64,000 bases of DNA from Camillea tinctor (Eukaryota; Ascomycota; Sordariomycetes; Xylariales; Xylariaceae), in assembly GCA_022578605.1 (NCBI GenBank), contig MU394066.1, positions 248,001 to 312,000 on the forward strand. Direction: 5' to 3'. This document shows, one piece after another, positions 59,598 through 64,000 of this stretch. Numbering within the stretch: position 1 is the stretch's first letter; every line of letters starts with the position of its first letter. A program made the translations under genes and the position numbers. Under the pieces are notes generated by a model that searched no databases, was not told the origin of the DNA, and saw only the letters and a list, made by a program, of their open reading frames with translations.

Positions 59598-61289
59598 ATG
59601 GCGCCCTCATCTTTCCTCGAGCGAGCCTCCTCGAGCCACCAGGTCCAGCTCGCCGCTACCGCCCTAGCCTCTGGTGCTGTCGTTGCCACTGCCATCCTCG
59701 GGTACCAGCACTTACAGCAAGCTGGGCGCCTCCAACGACTGAAGGGCTCCATCCCCCCTCACACCAACGGAGATCAAAATGTGCGTACCTGAACACACAG
59801 CCAGCACACCACCCCTTTACCTAGGGACTTACTGGCTAACTAGCGCAAGGTAGCCCAACGGTCTTAACCACCGCAATGGCACCGCCGCCCTCTCCCCAGC
59901 CGACAAAGAAGACCAGCGCAACGCCGCCCTCGCCCGCCGCGCCCAGGCCGGCGACTACGACGACGAGCTGATCCTCGAGCAGCTCGCGCGGAACCGCGTG
60001 TTCCTGACCCCCGCCGGCCTGGACAAGCTGCGCGGCGCCTTCGTCGTCGTCGTCGGCTGCGGGGGTGTGGGCTCCCACTGCGCCGCCGCCCTGGCTCGCT
60101 CGGGCGTCTCGCGCATCCGCCTCGTCGACTTCGACCAGGTGACGCTGAGCTCGCTGAACCGGCATGCCGTGGCCACGCTGGCCGACGTCGGGTCCCCAAA
60201 GGTGCAGTGCCTGCGCCGCCGGCTGCTGGCCATTACCCCCTGGGTGCACTTCGATCTTCGGCAGGAGAAGTTCTGGGACCAGGTGGCGGATCGGCTGCTG
60301 GAGCCGTGGCAGGGACAGGGTACGGATGCGGGAGCCGGGCGGGGGCCGGATTTCGTCGTCGATGCGATTGATAATATCGACACCAAGGTTGCGCTGCTCA
60401 AGTACTGCCACGACCACCAGCTGCCGGTTATCTCGTCCATGGGCGCGGGGTGCAAGAGCGATCCCACGCGCATATTCGTCGGCGATATCGGCGTGAGCAC
60501 CGACGATGGGCTGTCGCGGGCGACGCGCAGGCGGTTGAAACTATTGGGTATCACGAAGGGCATACCGACGGTTTTCTCGACGGAGAAGACCGGCGAGGGG
60601 AAGGCCGAGCTGCTGCCCCTGCCCGAGGAAGAGTTCCATAAGGGCGAGGTCGGCGACCTAGGTGTGCTGCCGGATTTCCGAGTCCGGATATTGCCTGTCC
60701 TGGGCACGATGCCGGCCGTCTTCGGCTACACGGTCGCTAACCACATTATCCTCTCTATCACGGGTAAGCATTTTCTACCATAATTAGAATCTCTTAATAT
60801 ATGGAATGGATCTGACCGCTGCTGCACATAGGCTACCCCCACGACTACGTGCCCGCGAAAGGCCGCGAAAAGCTGTACGAAGGGCTCCTGGCCGCCGTGC
60901 AAGGAGGCGAGGAGAAGATCCTGCGACACATGACGGGCGGCGACCCTAGCATCACCCTCGGGCTCAAGGTGCCCCTCACCTCGGGCGACACGGCCTTCCT
61001 CGTCGAGGAGATCTTCAAGGCCCGCAGCGCCATCACGGGGCTCTCGACGCGGCTGACGCTGACGCGGTGGCGCCGGCCCGCCAACTCGACGCTCATTCGC
61101 ATCGACGAGCAGAAGTCGTCGAACCTCCGCCTCGCTGATCTCGTGTGCATGACGAAGGAGGAGGCGGCGCGCCATGATAGGGAGGTGCTGCGCGGGGAGA
61201 AGACCCCCGAGGAGGTGTATGAACGGGAGATCGTGGAGAAGGTCGAGGCGCTGCTGAGGGAGACGGCGAAGTATGAGAGGTATCGGTAG
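59598..61289 (+). CDS. tRNA threonylcarbamoyladenosine dehydratase (Tcd1/Tcd2-like, E1 superfamily)
   Basis: Three exons: 59598-59780, 59854-60763 and 60832-61289, about 516 residues. Donors are GTGCGT and GTAAGC, acceptors both TAG. A TAG stop in frame just before 59854 fixes the first acceptor. The protein matches yeast Tcd1/Tcd2 and bacterial TcdA, which use ATP to cyclise t6A at position 37 of ANN-decoding tRNAs to ct6A. A hydrophobic N-terminal helix (LAATALASGAVVATAILGY) fits anchoring in the mitochondrial outer membrane, as for the yeast proteins. ADKEDQRN and DDELILEQLARNRVF lead into the ATP-binding VVVVGCGGVGSH (glycine loop at about 129-134). SGVSRIRLVDFDQVTLSSLN, HAVATLADVGSPKVQC, DFVVDAIDNIDTKVALL and SSMGAGCKSDPTRI are standard E1-fold motifs. 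The C-terminal third is the eukaryotic extension. It stands alone on its strand. Confidence 0.93.
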
Positions 61290-62110
61290 GTTGGCCAGGG
61301 TGAGAGAGTAGATGTTGAGCTCAAGAATAGAGAAAAGGGCTGTGGCATGGCATGAGGTTAGATGATTACGGTCGTGATATGGTTTTCTAAGTCGAAGCAT
61401 ATAAACATGTCGGATAGGGGTCATTCGTGTTAGTGAAGTTGAGCCTCGTCTAGAAGGTCTTAGTACCAAACCGTACGATACATCTTATATAAGTGTCCAG
61501 CCTTAGGTATATAACATCCAGATAACTTCTAGTGGCAAGAAGTGTTTTGTTGCCTTATACTGCAATTCTTCTAATATTCACTCACTTTAAAGTTATTCTT
61601 ATCTATCTATTCCACTTTGTTTCTTAATTTATACCTACTCTCAGACGTTTCTACTGGTATTGGCGAATCAAGTCTGTTTCATATACCTGATCTAGCAGGT
61701 ATGCATCTATTTTTACCTCTCTGTTTCAACCAAACACCGTGCTTTTTTTTTCTATTTCGAGTATACTGAGTATTCATTATCGGAAACAAAACTTTATCAT
61801 AGTGAAATTGATCTTGTCTCTGATTTTCTATGAACTAAATTCAACTTGTTATCGAAAGTTAACTGCACTACCACTGGTTGTCAATTCGCTATAGGAAATG
61901 GGGGTTGTCGTGGTAGTGTATTGTACTAAAATTGATTAACGGTTTCGGGCTTAGTATGTGGAGATACCGGCATCTGGTTGTATTGATGTTATTTAAAGAT
62001 CGCCGGCACTACACATGGTCAAACAGAAAGTATCATAGCCCCGGCCGCAAGTTTCTTAGACCTCTTCGAAATGCATCATACGGTAGTAGCCTATAATAAC
62101 GAAAAGCATA
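61290..62110. other. Convergent intergenic region
   Basis: Between the ends of the dehydratase and HET genes. AT-rich, with no supported frame; shared 3' processing signals are likely. Confidence 0.45.
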
Positions 62111-64000
62111 TTACTGGACACCGAAATGTTGTTCGGTGCAGCTATCTAGCCAGCCTTTTCTAACTACCTGGCCCCTGCCAACCCTTTCATATACCGGCTG
62201 CTGGTTCGGTTTGATAATACTGACTTCTAGCAGCGCTACAAATTCCACGACTTCTTCCTCGCTATAGTCGAAGCCCATGACTCGGTTGACCAAGGGGCTA
62301 CCCAGGGCTCCGCTCGCTTGGTGCCGCACAATAGCTGCGCAAGTGAGAGGCAGCGGGGAGCTCCGTCTTGGGGGTTCTTTGTCGGGCACGAACCACCCGA
62401 TGATTTGGTGATGTCTCTCATCACGAAGGACTCGTGTTCTTTGCGGGAGCGATAGCCGCCGTTTAACTGTGGTATAGCTTCCTGAGTCCCCTTGGCGGGG
62501 GACGAGGATTTCCTCCCTGTGCACACCAGAGCCCAAGACATGAATTAGGTCGTCGTTGTCTTCCCAGCCATTTGCATCCAGGTTCTCGCAGGCGATAGCT
62601 TTTCCTACGAGCGTTCTCAGTGAAAGAATATCGCAGGAGCTTCCTTGCCGGCAGGGCAGTCCATTTCGTTCCCTGGTCCTCCTACATTCGGGTGCTGTTG
62701 TGTAGTGAATGTTCTTCACAAAATACAAGGCGCGCCTTTGCATGGGGATGGGTACAATCGATCTGTAGGTCACCGCACCGCTGGAAGAGGCCCAGCTCCA
62801 CGAGGGGGCATGGAAATCCGAATGGAGTATAGGATTCCCCTCGTTCTCTACCCGCCACAACAAGTTCAATCCGGCCTCGTCGCTTAGAACGCCAGCAAAG
62901 ATAGGCCGTTGAATCCTGGCCTGAACTATCTCACACAGACCTAATATGGCAGCTAACCTGTCCTCGATTTTAGTAAGTTTGCACCCGCTGTACTCCGCGA
63001 TGATAGTCCACCAGAATTCGAATCTCCCAGGTACACAATCCTCCCCCTTCCTGAAAGAGCAGGCCAGCCGCTCTAGCTGGCCACCAAGAAACGCTCTCAT
63101 AGGCGAGCCGTCTTTTACAATGTTCTCCTCGTCATAACCGCGCTCGTGGCACTCCCAGAAGATTTTCCTCCCGGTGTAGTAAATTATCCTTCGCGACAGC
63201 AAGCGCTCTTGAAACACCCATCCGCGGCCGTACCATAGCGTATACTGCATCGTGAAAAACAGGCCCTTCCACCGTGGCCGGAGCACGATATCTTTATTTA
63301 GCGGACGCCCAGAGAACGGGATTTCCTGGAAGGTTGTTTCTCCGGTCTCCTCGTCTGTGTAGATCGCATCGTCGGGTCCAGGAGGCCACTCGCTTTCCTC
63401 GCAGAAATCGCAATCAAACCGCACAGCGAGCGGATCAGGGACCCGTGGGAGGAAAAGTCCGCGGTCCAGGCCAGTCTCGTCATCGATCGCGTCGACTGCG
63501 GCGATTGTGCAGATCGCTTGTTCAAACACGGCGCCCATGTTCTTCGCCTCTTTCTCCCAGTCGTCCCTGTCGTCCTGCACGATGCAAAGCGAGTCGATCC
63601 ACAGGTACCTCTCGGCTAGGCGCCGTGTCACGGCAATGGCGTCTCTGAAAGTCTTGGGCAGCTGATCAGTTGGCAGACGTTTCTGAAACGCCGAAAGATT
63701 CGATCTCTCGGTTTTGAGCATCCTTGCTTGGCCCCAGCGGTGGCTCAACGCTATGTACGCGCCTCTCTTGCCTGCCGTGTGCAGAAGTCTCGGTGCCTCG
63801 CTTCCATCGAGGGGGCCGATGTCGATGACCCGTGTTGGCAACATCGGGCCATTGATATCTGAATCATCGTATGTGCTTCCCCTGACGGAGGTGCGGCACC
63901 CCTCGTGATAATCTACGCAGTCTCGCAGCCAGGTGTAAAGCAAGCTATTGTTTCGCTCGCAATTTGCTTCGCCAATCTCTCGGGTCTCGATGAGGCCTGG
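62111..64000 (-). CDS. Heterokaryon incompatibility (HET) domain protein, 5' end outside the window
   Basis: The frame is open from the right edge of the window to the stop at 62111, about 629 visible residues; the start codon lies beyond 64000, and the first ATG-like point inside is not the true start. The HET domain is recognised by YIALSHRWGQ near 63735-63765, KTFRDAIAVTRRLAERYLWI, DSLCIVQDDRDDWEKE, and MGAVFEQAICTIAAVDA. The C-terminal half contains GRGWVFQERLLSRRIIYYTG and FWECHERGYDE, the common second conserved block (WxxQExxLSxRxxxF) of HET proteins, then a variable region. HET proteins trigger cell death when genetically different hyphae fuse; most members, this one included, have no tested role. 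No intron is needed. It is convergent with the tRNA dehydratase gene, and nothing suggests decay. Confidence 0.93.
   Translation of the reverse strand, partial: PGLIETREIGEANCERNNSLLYTWLRDCVDYHEGCRTSVRGSTYDDSDINGPMLPTRVIDIGPLDGSEAPRLLHTAGKRGAYIALSHRWGQARMLKTERSNLSAFQKRLPTDQLPKTFRDAIAVTRRLAERYLWIDSLCIVQDDRDDWEKEAKNMGAVFEQAICTIAAVDAIDDETGLDRGLFLPRVPDPLAVRFDCDFCEESEWPPGPDDAIYTDEETGETTFQEIPFSGRPLNKDIVLRPRWKGLFFTMQYTLWYGRGWVFQERLLSRRIIYYTGRKIFWECHERGYDEENIVKDGSPMRAFLGGQLERLACSFRKGEDCVPGRFEFWWTIIAEYSGCKLTKIEDRLAAILGLCEIVQARIQRPIFAGVLSDEAGLNLLWRVENEGNPILHSDFHAPSWSWASSSGAVTYRSIVPIPMQRRALYFVKNIHYTTAPECRRTRERNGLPCRQGSSCDILSLRTLVGKAIACENLDANGWEDNDDLIHVLGSGVHREEILVPRQGDSGSYTTVKRRLSLPQRTRVLRDERHHQIIGWFVPDKEPPRRSSPLPLTCAAIVRHQASGALGSPLVNRVMGFDYSEEEVVEFVALLEVSIIKPNQQPVYERVGRGQVVRKGWLDSCTEQHFGVQ

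Noticed and set aside
59955..60707. 250-codon and 193-codon minus-strand frames opposite the tRNA dehydratase
   Set aside because: Shadow frames of a GC-rich coding exon; Arg/Ser-rich translation without motifs.
1..64000. Possible secondary-metabolite gene cluster or bacterial-type defence system
   Set aside because: No polyketide synthase, NRPS, terpene synthase, cytochrome P450 or cluster regulator frame is visible, and the genes look independently transcribed; the lone SDR is not enough.

Overview
The window looks like nuclear DNA of a filamentous ascomycete (Pezizomycotina, most likely Sordariomycetes; this placement is an inference from gene families and intron style). The evidence is short introns with GTAAGT-type donors and CTAAC-like branch sites just before the acceptor, pyrimidine-rich leaders, a HET-domain gene, a small secreted cysteine-rich protein, and several families known only or mainly from such fungi. 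No bacterial-type operons, rRNA, convincing tRNA, CRISPR array or intact transposon was seen. Gene density is low: twelve genes that I can support (one cut by the window edge), plus one weak candidate, in 64 kb, with one gene-poor stretch of about 12 kb.

Layout, left to right: 1-2.4 kb no gene; 2.4-4.5 kb a long proline/serine-rich disordered protein beginning MVSFFGLKFG; 4.5-16.6 kb gene-poor DNA rich in simple repeats; 16.6-18.6 kb a five-exon conserved ascomycete protein with a CA-rich microsatellite in its second intron; 18.6-22.0 kb noncoding, with a striking purine-rich strand; 22.0-23.2 kb a SLC35F/DUF914-type membrane transporter; 23.86-24.14 kb a small CxxC protein behind a TATA box; 25.0-26.1 kb (minus) a thioredoxin-fold AhpC/TSA-like protein; 26.1-31.5 kb noncoding; 31.5-32.0 kb (minus) a small four-helix membrane protein; 32-36.4 kb noncoding ending in a pyrimidine-rich leader; 36.4-40.5 kb a Cid1/CutA-type nucleotidyltransferase; 42.5-45.0 kb a BTB-like protein with a possible C-terminal F-box-like segment; 45-49.5 kb noncoding with homopolymers, a G-quadruplex-like tract and a perfect 17-bp hairpin; 49.5 kb a small secreted six-cysteine protein; 51.7-52.9 kb a short-chain dehydrogenase; 52.9-57.7 kb noncoding; 57.7-58.7 kb a secreted alpha-carbonic anhydrase; 59.6-61.3 kb a Tcd1/Tcd2-type tRNA t6A dehydratase (E1-like); 62.1-64.0 kb (minus) a HET-domain protein whose start lies outside the window.

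The genes do not form an obvious pathway or metabolite cluster; each appears to be transcribed on its own. Two act on RNA (the nucleotidyltransferase in 3' tailing, the Tcd protein in tRNA modification). Two are likely secreted (carbonic anhydrase, six-cysteine protein). The HET gene suggests a fast-evolving self/non-self locus at the right edge. Exon boundaries were worked out by hand from splice signals, reading phase and family resemblance, and need transcript data. The most interesting items are the 48.1-kb perfect inverted repeat, the six-cysteine secreted protein, the small CxxC protein, the sharp composition change inside the BTB gene, and the dense CCTAGG/TACCTAGGTA-type palindromes in noncoding DNA.
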